Source: Cliona cf. orientalis (Eukaryota; Porifera; Demospongiae; Clionaida; Clionaidae). Taken from it: a stretch of 64,000 nucleotides of DNA. The stretch is from assembly GCA_963930775.1 (NCBI GenBank), contig OZ005697.1, positions 9,136,292 through 9,200,291 on the forward strand. The letters run 5' to 3'. The notes below the pieces were generated by a model. The model saw only the letters and a program-made list of their open reading frames with translations. It made no database searches and was not told the origin of the DNA. Numbering within the stretch: position 1 is the first letter of the stretch; the number at the start of each line of letters is the position of its first letter. This document shows, one piece after another, positions 12,501-21,996 of the stretch. Position numbers and translations under genes: made by a program.

Positions 12501-14918
12501 GGCTAGGCCATCAAGTCTCCACCCCCAGTTTTTCAGTATCATACGCAGCATAGAGCTGAGGCTACATTACATGTAGTTTTAATCTACTCAAAGCTACTGG
12601 TTTACATGTACTTTTGTTTAGGGAGATCCAGGTCCGCGTGGAGTGAGGGGAAAGCTGGGAAGATCGGGTGACTCGGGAGCACCTGGACGGAAGGGTAACA
12701 CAGGAAACAAGGGAGCAGACGGCATACAAGGCCTACCCGGACCCCACGGTCTGCCAGGGCGACCTGGAGACAAAGGATATGAAGTTAGTAGTAGTCTTAG
12801 CATTATATAGCCCAAATTTCAATGGGGTAAAGATTTCACATTTTTGCCAAATTTTCATCTAGCTTCAAGCTGCACGTTGTGTATGTTAGAAGATTTTGCA
12901 TGGTACATGAAAATATTTGCTGGCCTAGACTAGTGGTGGGTGGTTCAGTGACAGATTGGCTATTGCTGCAGGGACAGAAAGGTCAGCCTGGTATGGTTGG
13001 AGTGAAGGGATCTAAAGGTCTGCGTGTAAGTCCTTCAGTTGCTATGACTATGAACGTAGTTTTTGATAATGTCTATTGAATCCCATGATCATCAGGGTCG
13101 ACGTGGCTACAACGGGGAACAAGGCTACATAGGCGTTCGAGGAGAACAGGCAAGAATCCAAGTAATATTGTATAGTTTGAGATTTAGCTCCTTCTTTTGC
13201 TATGCAGGGGAAAGTTGGAAAACCAGGTTACGATGGACTGGATGGCTTCCCTGGATTTCCGGTATGTAATATTAATATTAATTATATATCGTTGTCAAAA
13301 GCAACCAAAAAGTGTTAACATGATATAATATACTACCTACTTTTTATGCAGGGCCCATACGGTATTCAGGGACCAAAAGGACACCGAGGAATAACTGGAG
13401 AGCCAGTATGTTAAAAAATTAATATGAAACTAGTACATCAGTATGAGTCATAATATGCCATGCATACTTGCAGGGTGCACCAGGAAAGGCAGGGCCACCT
13501 GGGCCAGTCACTTACATCCCTGCACCTCAGGTTAGTTGTACAATACTGCACAGTTCTATGATAACATCCGATGACTGTCTCTACACAATACGTGCAGTTT
13601 TACTCCTCCAAAGAGAAGGAAGTTTCATCGACAGTGAATGGTGAGGGAGACAGCACTCCAGTGAAACTCTTGAAGAAACTCTTACAAGACGCACTAAAAC
13701 CGAACTTGGTGGAGGATGATAAGACATCACCACCACCATCATCATCATCGTCAAGGATCACAAATCCTCCTGGATATTCAACGTCCTACTGCTTGCCACC
13801 TCGGCTGCTCAGTAGCAGCGACAACAGTGGTACCCTGGGTCTCCACAGACAAGAACCTGCTCAGAGCTGTGAACACATTCTCAACGTCAATGCCACTGCA
13901 CCGAGCAGATTCTACTGGATTGATCCAAACCTTGGATGCTCATCAGATGCTATTCTAGTCCACTGTAACTTCATTTTAAATCAGACTTGCATCCATCCTA
14001 ACTCAACAGAGGTATTATAATCTATAACCGGTGTTTCCTGGAGACAAAGATATGCACCGACTTATCTCTCCCTCTTTTGCACGTCACAGGGAGAATTTCC
14101 ATGGATTCTTCCACCTGGCTGGCAAGACTTATCTGATGTACCACTGCCTTGGTTCTCCAAAATTACGGGCCACCAGGTATAACAAACACTAGCCTATAAT
14201 CATAGGAGGCCCATTCACATGAAACTCTGACCTTGCAGATTGGCTACACTGCCGACAGGGTGCAGTTCAACTTCCTGCAGCTGCTAAACTCTGATGCTGC
14301 TCAGAGAGTGACTGTCGTCCACTTGGAGCGCTACCATTCAGCCATCCTGTCCTCAATCGAGCAACACGAAGGAGAGGGAGAAGAAGAGGAGGAGGTGGTG
14401 GACAGAGTGAACAACACAAAGGCTCATCGGCTAGAGAGATTGAAAACACGGTCACTTCTCTTTCGCGGACCTGGCAAGGAACTATTGGGAGCAAACGAGA
14501 GACGACCCGTAGTCATCCAAAGCACATGTGAGGTACGTACGACATTGTACAATTATGTAGGTAGTGTCATAATAATAATATTATGCTCTTCCCTTCCCAC
14601 CCACCAAACTAATTAATTTCCGTCCCCATACAGGTCAAGAACTCAACAAGTAAAGGTCCTCCACGGCCAAGAACTCCCTCTTCATCTGCCCCACTAGAAC
14701 ACCAGCTAACTAATAGCACAGCACACAGCCCCGGCTACTGTACCACAGTGCTGGAGTTCACCACACACACACTAGACGCAAACAAAAATAACAATATTAT
14801 AGAACTAGAGCACCTGCCATTGGTAGATATACTACCACCAACTCCAGTGTGCTCTTTGGCAGACTGTAGGTTTGAGATTGGACCTCTCTGCTATTATTCG
14901 CAATATAGCGGTGGCTAG
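3264..14918 (+). CDS. fibrillar collagen alpha chain, complete (53 exons, about 1792 aa)
   Basis: Secreted fibril-forming procollagen. The order is signal peptide, TSPN/laminin-G-like N-propeptide, short Pro-rich linker, one long uninterrupted-length triple helix, and COLFI C-propeptide that drives chain trimerisation. The spliced frame is open from ATG 3264 to TAG 14916-14918 (5379 nt). The helix has 337 Gly-X-Y triplets (1011 residues), close to the 338 of vertebrate fibrillar chains. Every helix exon begins with a full Gly codon in phase 0. TSPN plus COLFI without a VWC module resembles the type V/XI (B-clade) arrangement. No minor helix is seen. Two introns appear to use GC donors (8770, 13150). 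The gene lies 235 bp after Drosha on the same strand and converges with the Tudor-RRM gene. The clade of the chain is not determined here. Confidence 0.95.
4043..5196 (+). other. collagen TSPN / laminin-G-like N-propeptide domain (exons 2-3)
   Basis: Exon 2 (4043-4791) and exon 3 (5107-5196) encode a beta-rich segment: VPFDDLSMLGFESISLLEDF, then PPSFLLFLSYKPQNNTVLRLL, and later HDIVFMVVNGTISS. This pattern fits thrombospondin N-terminal-like laminin-G folds at collagen V/XI/IX N-termini. An acidic Ser/Gly-rich insert sits between the halves. Exon 3 holds Cys residues (VLCGAT, QSLCSL, YHACE) where the family closes its disulphide. Exon 4 (5638-5709) and the start of exon 5 form a Pro/Tyr-rich linker into the helix. 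Confidence 0.7.
6021..13530 (+). other. collagen triple helix, 337 Gly-X-Y triplets (exons 5-49)
   Basis: Exons: 6021-6107, 6586-6630, 6700-6807, 6878-6985, 7049-7093, 7148-7201, 7290-7334, 7395-7493, 7601-7654, 7737-7835, 7896-7940, 8003-8056, 8199-8252, 8339-8392, 8453-8506, 8716-8769, 8870-8914, 9003-9056, 9168-9266, 9358-9411, 9592-9645, 9713-9766, 9837-9890, 9976-10119, 10206-10259, 10347-10400, 10496-10549, 10631-10792, 10872-10925, 11010-11063, 11147-11200, 11267-11320, 11393-11500, 11578-11631, 11713-11820, 11974-12027, 12095-12148, 12213-12266, 12343-12396, 12622-12783, 12972-13025, 13096-13149, 13208-13261, 13352-13405, 13474-13530. Internal exon lengths are 45, 54, 99, 108, 144 or 162 bp, all sums of 45 and 54. 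Register is kept throughout, but Gly is replaced by Ser at 6727-6729 and by Ala at 12240-12242. The last exon leaves the helix at GPV then TYIPAPQ. Confidence 0.95.
6121..6522. mobile_element. 402-bp TIR element (MITE) with 7-bp target duplication in collagen intron 5
   Basis: The left end from CAAGAGTAAATAATG and the right end (reverse complement CAAGAGTAAATAATA) form imperfect terminal inverted repeats of about 55 bp that continue through GAGGGGAAGAGAGT and CGAACGCGCTATATA. Both sides carry the 7-bp duplication CTATTAA (6114-6120 and 6523-6529). There is no coding capacity, so it is a non-autonomous DNA transposon. Confidence 0.88.
13598..14918 (+). other. collagen COLFI C-propeptide (exons 50-53)
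   Basis: Exons 13598-14011, 14090-14176, 14239-14532 and 14634-14918. After a Ser/Pro-rich telopeptide-like stretch comes the COLFI core: SCEHIL, then FYWIDPNLGCSSDAILVHC and QTCIHP, matching the family pattern YWIDPNQGC...VFCN...TCVYP. The end, LPLVDILPPTPVC...FEIGPLCYY, matches the family's DVAPLDVG...FDVGPVCF. The second and sixth family cysteines appear to be missing, while extra Cys occur near the end (VCSLADC). A Glu-rich loop near 14370-14400 is an insertion relative to vertebrate chains. Confidence 0.9.
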
Positions 14919-15921
14919 GTCCATCTGTGTATGTATGTGCAATTATTGGTTGTTTTTTTTTTCTCTTTCTCTCGATCTCTTCTCCTTCGTCGTGGCAAGT
15001 TTCTTGTACTGAATGTATTTGTCGTTCCTTCTGCTTCCATTGTTTTGTAATCGTGTGAATGTTGATTGTTTTGTCGTAAGTTATTATTATTATTGACCCA
15101 CCTGTGCATGCGGTACATACCTGTTTCAATCACGACGAGAGTCCAAAGTTCAAAAGCAGTGGGTCACGTATGCAGTAATATACCTCAATACATGTCATGA
15201 GGTTAAGTTAACATTAAATTTTGAATTGCTGATAATATCATTGTAGATTAGAGACACACAATAGTAATAGAGATGAGTGATAGATGTATAATTTTAATCA
15301 AAATTGAATTGGTAATGGGATAATCATATCACAATAATTACTATATATCATAATATTATATGGAGGGTGATTAATTGAAAGAAGTGAGTAGAGATTAGCA
15401 AGGAATTTGGAAGTCAAAGAAATCAAAATTCAATTTCAAGTGATTAAAATTTGGTGATAGTATAATATTTTTAATAAAAAAACTTACAAACATACCTAGT
15501 CTCTTCAGCCGCTGGTTTTTACCACCAGTGTGTCGAGATATGACAGGAAACTAACAGGTGTAACGCTATATCCGCTTCTATAAAGTACATTTAGTGTACA
15601 CACGTATGATATTGTAAAGTATGGTCAGTTCACCAGAATGGCTACAACATGTACTATAATAATATGTAATTAAAGGAAATAAAATTTCCCTTTATAAAAT
15701 CATATGCATACTGAAACTCGTGAACTACAGTTAAAAAGGTGGATATTCCATCATGAAACATTTAAAAATTGAATACTTATCAGTAGACGTGACAATAAAC
15801 CATAGAAATTACCCATAGTAACTATTAGCTTACCGTAACATGCATAATAATAATAATATTATTATTATTTAGTAATAGTTACATGACACTGTAATACGTC
15901 ACATGATCATGACCAACTCAC
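14919..15921. other. intergenic region between two convergent genes
   Basis: Holds the collagen 3' UTR and probably the 3' UTR of the Tudor-RRM gene. An AATAAA-type signal lies near 15678. A perfect AT palindrome (ATAATAATAATATTATTATTAT type) lies near 15845-15870. A possible extra Tudor-gene exon is described separately. I see no other gene. Confidence 0.6.
15500..15559 (-). other. possible additional 3' exon of the Tudor-RRM gene
   Basis: On the minus strand an AG acceptor near 15559 is followed by a 55-nt stretch reading FPVISRHTGGKNQRLKRL in the phase left by the RRM exon, then a GTATGT donor near 15500. The basic composition would suit an RNA-binding C-terminus. Support is splice signals and phase only. 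Confidence 0.3.
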
Positions 15922-18816
15922 CTCTTTGCTCTGCTCGACGACTAGAGGGTGGCAGTTTTTGGCGATGGCCTTCCCGTGGAGACCATTGATGGCTTTCTGA
16001 GCGTTCTCCGAGTTCATGAGGACGTAGACGACCTGCTTCCTCATCGGGTCCTGCACGAATCTGTGCACCTTGCCGTATGTAGCGAAGATCTTCGAAACAT
16101 CGGTGGGGGACATGCTACTGGGAATGTTCTTCACAAAGAGCTGTAATTTGATTGTATATGTATCATTGTCCTCGTAATAACTTCGTCGGTTAGAGTGTAC
16201 AAGTACATGACTTGTCCCAGATTTCAATTTTACATTGAATGGGCCTGGGAACGAGGCTATATTTATATATAGGTACTAACAGCCTATACTAAACTAGAAC
16301 ATCAAGTAATGTACATATACATGTATATACAGACTCAAAAAATCAATGTTTATTACCTGTATAATGTCTGGATCAGGTGATCGACGTCTTGAAGGAGGGG
16401 TGGAGTGCTTGTCGGGGGACTGGGACCCCTGGGAGGCCGTGGGAACGGGGAAACGATGAGGCGATGGGGAACGCTCACCTACACACAATCGTAGTACAAT
16501 CATGTATAATAAAGAGTGTTGAAGTCAAAGATCATTTCCATAGCTGGTTATCTAGCAGCCAATAATATTCTTCTACACTTGAATATACCATTATTTAGAT
16601 AAATAGACCATAATAGCATGTATATATATACTATGTCACATTATGTCATACCTATTGCTGAAGAGGTCACGTGATTTTGCTCCAGAGGGTGCTGATTTCC
16701 CATCACCTTCTCCCCACCAGCAGCGGCAGCCATCGTAGAGGACTGAGGTGGACCATCTCCCCTCTCTCTCCTTCTCCCCTCTCGGCTCCCTCGATTCGGA
16801 ATCCCATGACCGATCCCGGAGAGGATCTGCTTGGTGGCCATGCCAATGTTGAGTCGAGGGGCGCTGCGGCTGGGCCCAACACCACTCCCCACGCTCCTCG
16901 TAGCCGGTGAGGCTGCCCTCCTACCGTCCCTGTCGTCATGGGAGTGACGGACAGTTGTGGGTGCAGGTCTGTGAGATTAGATTAAAGACAACTTGTCATC
17001 ACTTGGACTGTGGTAGCTACATGTAATCTACCATTGCATCACGACTTTTAATAATCAATCTGTCAATATCTTCCTCCCCCTCTCTCTCCCTCCATCCCAG
17101 AGTAGTACATGTACATGTATATAGTGCAAACAGGATCCACCAACAATGTACATGTACGTGTACCTTGGTGAGATGCTTCTTGATGTTTCTCTCTCTTTCC
17201 TCCTGTCCCTAGGAGCCAGTGATTCTGCTGAGTGGACAGACTCCACTGACCCAGCTTCACGCTGTTGCTGTAGTCGACCCCTAGCAGGCAGTGACTCCAC
17301 TGATCGGACTGATTCCACTGACCCTACTTCACGCTGCTGCTGCTGTAGCTGTTGTCGTTCATGCTGGTTGTGCTTCGCTGTCTGTGTTTCCGACGAGAAG
17401 AGTGAGAAAGAGGGAGAAGGGGAGGGGCTTTTGCTCCTGTCTCCACCCGCGCCGTGGCCCTTGCTGTCCTGTCCCGGCAGAGTGAGGAATCCATCATCCT
17501 GGGGACTCTGAATGGCGTCCATCTCATCGGCCCAGTTCGATTGGTGAGCCAGCTGGGAGATGAAAAAGTATATAATTATTATATCTTTATTCCTCAATTA
17601 CCTTAAAATAACGTATATATATGTGCAATCTCCAATAATTTAATGTGTGACACAAGCATGATTCAAATGGTGTACTATAATATAATGAACACGCATACTC
17701 ACACTGTTAGAGCTTGGTAAGGTCAAAGGTGAAGGTAGAGCATCCGTTGAGACCTTTTCGGTGTGCTTACCGTCACCAGCAGTGGAGAGAGGAAGGGGGA
17801 GGGCAGCAAACGAGGGAAGGGGCTCACCGGAAGGAAAGCCCATCATCTGCGAGGATCCAAAGTCCATGGACTTGATTACAGAGACGTCGGCACTGTAGAC
17901 CTCTTCCGTCAAATCGACGCTCTCCCCTCCGGCTAGTGTCAGCAGAACCTCCACAAATGCAACAGTGCCCTCCACTTTCAGCTAAAATGGGGGCAATAAT
18001 AAAATAATTGGAACAGCGAGTGACGACCCCTTACCACATATTCTCAGTTAGGTAATGGTCGTCACACCGCACTTACGATTTTGATGGTCACTGGTTCTTC
18101 GGTGGGTACTACCTTGTTGAATTTGTCCACCTCCTACATAAACATGTAGAAAGTATACTATTGAATCCTATCAATTATTATTAATTTGGCATGCACATCA
18201 CGATTAATTTTTTGTGTTCATATTATGCTCACCGGTTGTGTGAATGAAGTGTGGTCCTCACAGACGATACTGCACTGAAGAGCTTGGAATGGCAGCTGTT
18301 TGAACTCTGACCTCAGCAGTGCCAGGTGCCTCGCCTCCCTCTCCTCACTGTTACCAAAGTCCAGATACCTCACTGTGAACTGGAACACAATGCATAAGTG
18401 AGCAATCTAACCATCAGCAGCAGTTTTCGTTCAGTATCAATGGGACACACAACTACATAATGATAAGGCATAGCCTTGTCCCAGGCCACTCCCATACTTT
18501 CAATATTACACGCACAAAAGGGGGAGTAACATTGAAAACATGGGAGTGACCTGGGGACGAGGCTAGATAAGGCATACCATTCCCTCTCTTGCTGAAATTA
18601 TCCTGGCCCTGTACCAGCTATCATCCTCCGAGAAGATGCCAGCACAGAGGTCACCGGCATTGAAGAAGACGGGTGTCATGATGTCTCTGCTCTCGGACAG
18701 CTTCAGCCTGAGCTCCTCTGCCATGGCGTCGAAGCCGGGGTCGTCCAGAGAGAGCTGTGCCCAAAAGATACCGTCCGGGGAGAGAGAGGTGGTCACGTAC
18801 GCCTCCAGCTCAGCTC
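15922..18816 (-). CDS. Tudor-domain and RRM protein, 3' part (8 exons)
   Basis: Exons in transcript order: 18816-18578, 18379-18233, 18133-18077, 17981-17703, 17552-17164, 16968-16652, 16478-16357, 16140-15922. The first three or four encode an extended Tudor domain: GIFWAQLS, LCAGIFSEDDSWYRARI and FTVRYLDFGNSE, the last being the usual methyl-arginine pocket strand. A disordered region follows, with NWADEMD (recalling eIF4B/4H-type W-A-D motifs), Gln-rich and repeated 'GSVESV.SVESL' units, and Arg/Ser-rich stretches. An RRM follows: LFVKNIPSSM (RNP2) and KQVVYVLMNSENA in the RNP1 position. Tudor proteins bind methyl-arginine ligands, often in piRNA or germ-granule pathways; an RRM with Tudor occurs in TDRD10. 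The N-terminus lies in or beyond the gap at 19060. The C-terminus is uncertain: read-through past 15922 ends at TGA 15907-15909, or further exons exist. Confidence 0.8.
18020..18065. repeat. inverted repeat with the GGTAA.GGTCGTCAC motif in a Tudor-gene intron
   Basis: GTGACGACCCCTTACC (18020-18035) faces GGTAATGGTCGTCAC (18051-18065) inside a 95-bp intron. The same motif occurs at 26968, 31505 and 47662. Confidence 0.6.
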
Positions 18817-18839
18817 CTTAAGGTATATATGATTAGTGA

Positions 18840-19050
18840 TACCGTAGGACAGGTTTTAATTGCGTAGTTTAATAATTGCGTTCTAGTCAAGTCAGGCCAA
18901 ATTGCGAATCTAATAATTGCGATGGACGACCCCGTACCGTACTGTAGTATACGTGCACGTTTATGTTTGCGAATCTATTAATTGCGAAACATAGAAAAAC
19001 TCGCAATTCGCAATTAATAGATACTCGCAATTAAAACCCGACCTACGGTA
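18840..19050. mobile_element. MITE with TACCGTAGG ends, next to the assembly gap
   Basis: The left end TACCGTAGGACAGGTTTTAA and the right end (reverse complement TACCGTAGGTCGGGTTTTAA) are inverted repeats that continue into ATTGCG. TA flanks both ends, consistent with a TA target duplication as in mariner-like elements. The interior has repeated 'AATTGCGAATC' units and no coding capacity. Confidence 0.8.
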
Positions 19051-19059
19051 TATGTATTG

Positions 19060-19259
19060 NNNNNNNNNNNNNNNNNNNNNNNNNNNNNNNNNNNNNNNNN
19101 NNNNNNNNNNNNNNNNNNNNNNNNNNNNNNNNNNNNNNNNNNNNNNNNNNNNNNNNNNNNNNNNNNNNNNNNNNNNNNNNNNNNNNNNNNNNNNNNNNNN
19201 NNNNNNNNNNNNNNNNNNNNNNNNNNNNNNNNNNNNNNNNNNNNNNNNNNNNNNNNNNN
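19060..19259. other. assembly gap of 200 N
   Basis: Exactly 200 Ns, a likely placeholder length. It hides the 5' parts of two genes on opposite strands, the Tudor-RRM gene (-) and the COR-Death gene (+). Confidence 0.99.
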
Positions 19260-21368
19260 ACGTCTAAGCTGGGCAAGGAGGTGAAGGTTCCCATCTGGTG
19301 GTTCATCCTAGAGCTTCTCATTCAAGGGTTAGCTAAGAAGCTAGGGAAGAGGGTGCTTAGTAGGGAGCAGTGTGTTAAAATAGCCAACACCCTTGGCTTC
19401 ACCGAGAGGTCTTTCGATGCAGCTCTCAATTTCTTCAATGGGCTGAATGTCATTAAGTATTCCTCTGCTCTTCCTGAGGTGGTCTTTGTTGATTCCCAGG
19501 TCCCTCTCGATAATGTCTCTGATCTAGTTCAGGAGGGATACTTGCTACGACATGGCAGGCCTTCTTCACGGAGGGGCAACTGGAAGCGCTTTTGCTACGA
19601 AGGTGTAGTCACCGAAGAGTTCATGGATGGCACCTGTAAGCATTTCGAAAAGGGCATCTTTGAATCTCCACAGCTTTTGAAGCTGCTGCAGAATCAGCTA
19701 GTGGTAGTTCCTCTTGAGCCTTTGTTAGTAGAGGTCACGGGGGTAGATGAGTATTTCATGCCAGCTCTCTTGGATGTCCTGTCCCGAAAAGAGCTTGAGA
19801 AGCATCGAGTCTTCTCCTCAGCAGCTGCTCCTCTTCTCTTTCGCTTTCCTTGTGGCTGTCGACGTGCTGGAGTCTTCTGTTGCCTCGTGGTCCACCTGAT
19901 GAAGCAGTCCAAGTGGAGCATTCAGCACTTGAATAAGAAGGTCATTCTTGTCGCTCGCAATTGTGTCACGTTTCGTCTTCCCAAGCATTCTTGCCTCGTC
20001 ACCTTGATCGATGCCTTCTACTTTTTTGAGGTTCATGTTGCAGCTGAAACGAAAGCCTCAGTCTGCCAGGAGATGTGCCCCATTGTTCGAAAGGAGATCC
20101 TAGCTGGAATAGCGGCTGCCTCGGAAAAGCTTCGCTACTCAAACGACCAGCCGGAGGTGGGTGTGTTTTGCTGTTGCCATGGAGATCCTGCTTCGCTGCC
20201 TCAGAGTGACCGCCATGCTGCACTAGTGCAAGAGAGTGGGACGGACAGTGCCTGTACGTGTGTTGAAACCTCAGTGACTGATGATCTCAATGAAAGATCA
20301 ACTATCTGGTTTGATCAAGGTATGAAACCATGATACCACAATATCATAATAATTATTACTACTGGTATTGTGTGTTTTTACTTTAATAGAAGCGATGGCT
20401 TTGTTGTCTTCAGCTGAATCAGCTGCTATCTCTCCCAGTGAAGGTATAATAATTATTGTTGCTTTGGTCATTAATGTACGGATTTAATAGTCTGTATTGT
20501 TTGTAGCTACGGTTCTTTTGCCCTCCACTGGTCAATCTGTGACTTCAACCAGACCCTCAACTTCACCAACACGAGGTAGGCTGTTATATAGTGCTATGGC
20601 CAAGCAGCCGCCTAGTCTTATAATATCGTATACATATAGCTACGTTGAATCAGTCTAGGTTACATGCACAAGCTATTTTGACTTTTTTTTGCAGGACGAA
20701 GTGCTTCTGCTTCATTACCTACTTCTCCAGCCAACACAAAGGCTGTTCCTTATGAAAGTGAGTCAACAATAATTGTAATAATTATTGGAGTTGCACTCAC
20801 AAACTCAGCCTGTCTGCACTATTGCCAAATAGGTAGAAATCTCGCACACATTTATACAATACAGTTTTAATATACATCCACATGCGTTGATCTTCATGGC
20901 TCTCCTCTTTCCTCCAGCTTCAACAGATCAAAATAAAGTGGCTTCTGGTTCAACCACAAGTGGCACCTTAAATCTAGGTCAGTTGCAACAATCAATTCTT
21001 AAAAGTCGGTGTGCATAAAGTTATTAATAATTGATGATTTTACTTTGTACTCAGATGCCATGCCCAGCATTGGTAAACTGTCTGTGCTGCGAACTGCCCA
21101 GGGAAAGAAGATCAAGATCATCGAGAGAATTGCTCCATTCTGGCAGAGGCTTGGTTACCAGCTTGAATTTGACAACACTGGTTCGAAATTGGCAACTATC
21201 AAAGCTGACCACTCTACCAGTGAGGCTTGCTGCTGTGCCATGTTCCAGCACTGGCTCAGTGGGAGTGGACTAACTCCTTGCTCGTGGCGCACTCTCATTA
21301 GTCTACTCGACGATTTGGACGAGGTAGTGCTTGCTCAAGACATTCAAAGTGCACTGTCAGCATCTTAA
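19260..21368 (+). CDS. COR-Death domain (ROCO-like) protein, 3' part (6 exons)
   Basis: Exons: 19260-20319, 20390-20443, 20507-20575, 20695-20757, 20918-20977, 21055-21368. The frame is already open at the gap edge, so the 5' part, which in ROCO proteins would hold the Roc GTPase, is missing. Exon 1 matches the COR domain pattern: VPIWWFILELL, LSREQCVKIANTLG, FFNGLNVIKY, VVFVDSQ, YFMPALLDV, then PLLFRFPCGCRRAGVFCCLVV. Four short phase-1 exons encode a Ser/Thr/Pro-rich linker. The last exon is a Death domain (IIERIAPFWQRLGYQLEF, MFQHWLSGSGL, SWRTLISLLDDL) ending at TAA 21366-21368. COR dimerises the GTPase and Death domains assemble signalling platforms, so an intracellular signalling or innate-sensing role is inferred. 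Confidence 0.82.
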
Positions 21369-21996
21369 GAACAATATCATTAGTGTAGACTGCTGTGTCT
21401 CCTTTTTTTGTAGCACCTATAATAATATTATTATTATAATAATAATATACATATCAAAATTTAATATGGTGTGATAAAACTTCCTATTTTCCTCTTTGTA
21501 TATTATTCTCTAGTCAAGTTCAAGTTGATGACAGATTCTACTTTATGATCCAACTCAACTTCACAGCAGGTATTCATGGGAAAGTCTGAGCTACATTAAT
21601 TGGCAGTCAAACCCTGGTCAGGTCACTGGCTTGAGCCACCAGCACCCTAACCACTAGTTACAATGTCAGTGACTGTAAGTCCCATGCCATAGTATATATG
21701 TATACATTCACCACACAGTATTACAGTAGCTACACCAACCACTGCTGCAACACAAAGGTTTACAACACCATTAGATAGACGAGGAGATTTAAAAAGTGAT
21801 ATTAAATGTCGCCGTAAGACAGAAAGCAAAAAAATAGTAGTAATATTATTATTATTATGGTGTTGACCAAAATTAATAAATTTGCTCTATAGCTTGAATA
21901 GGAATATTGTTTGAGCTCCATAAATTAATTTTACAATGTAAAATATTATATTTTTAGTTCATGTGTGGTCGTTCTAATTAAAGGAAAATAATATTA
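21369..21996. other. intergenic region between convergent COR-Death and NEK genes
   Basis: Contains 3' UTR sequence and AT palindromes (for example near 21420-21445 and 21838-21855). No coding region is seen. Confidence 0.6.

Noticed and set aside
3264..14918. Basement-membrane collagen IV or XV/XVIII for the collagen gene
   Set aside because: The helix has no multi-residue interruptions, and the C-terminus is COLFI, not NC1/C4 or endostatin.
17146..17511. Plus-strand Cys/Ser/Thr-rich ORF
   Set aside because: It is the antisense of the Tudor gene's Gln- and Ser-rich exon, with no start context or homology of its own.
19052..19321. ORFs made of X residues
   Set aside because: They lie in the N gap and carry no information.
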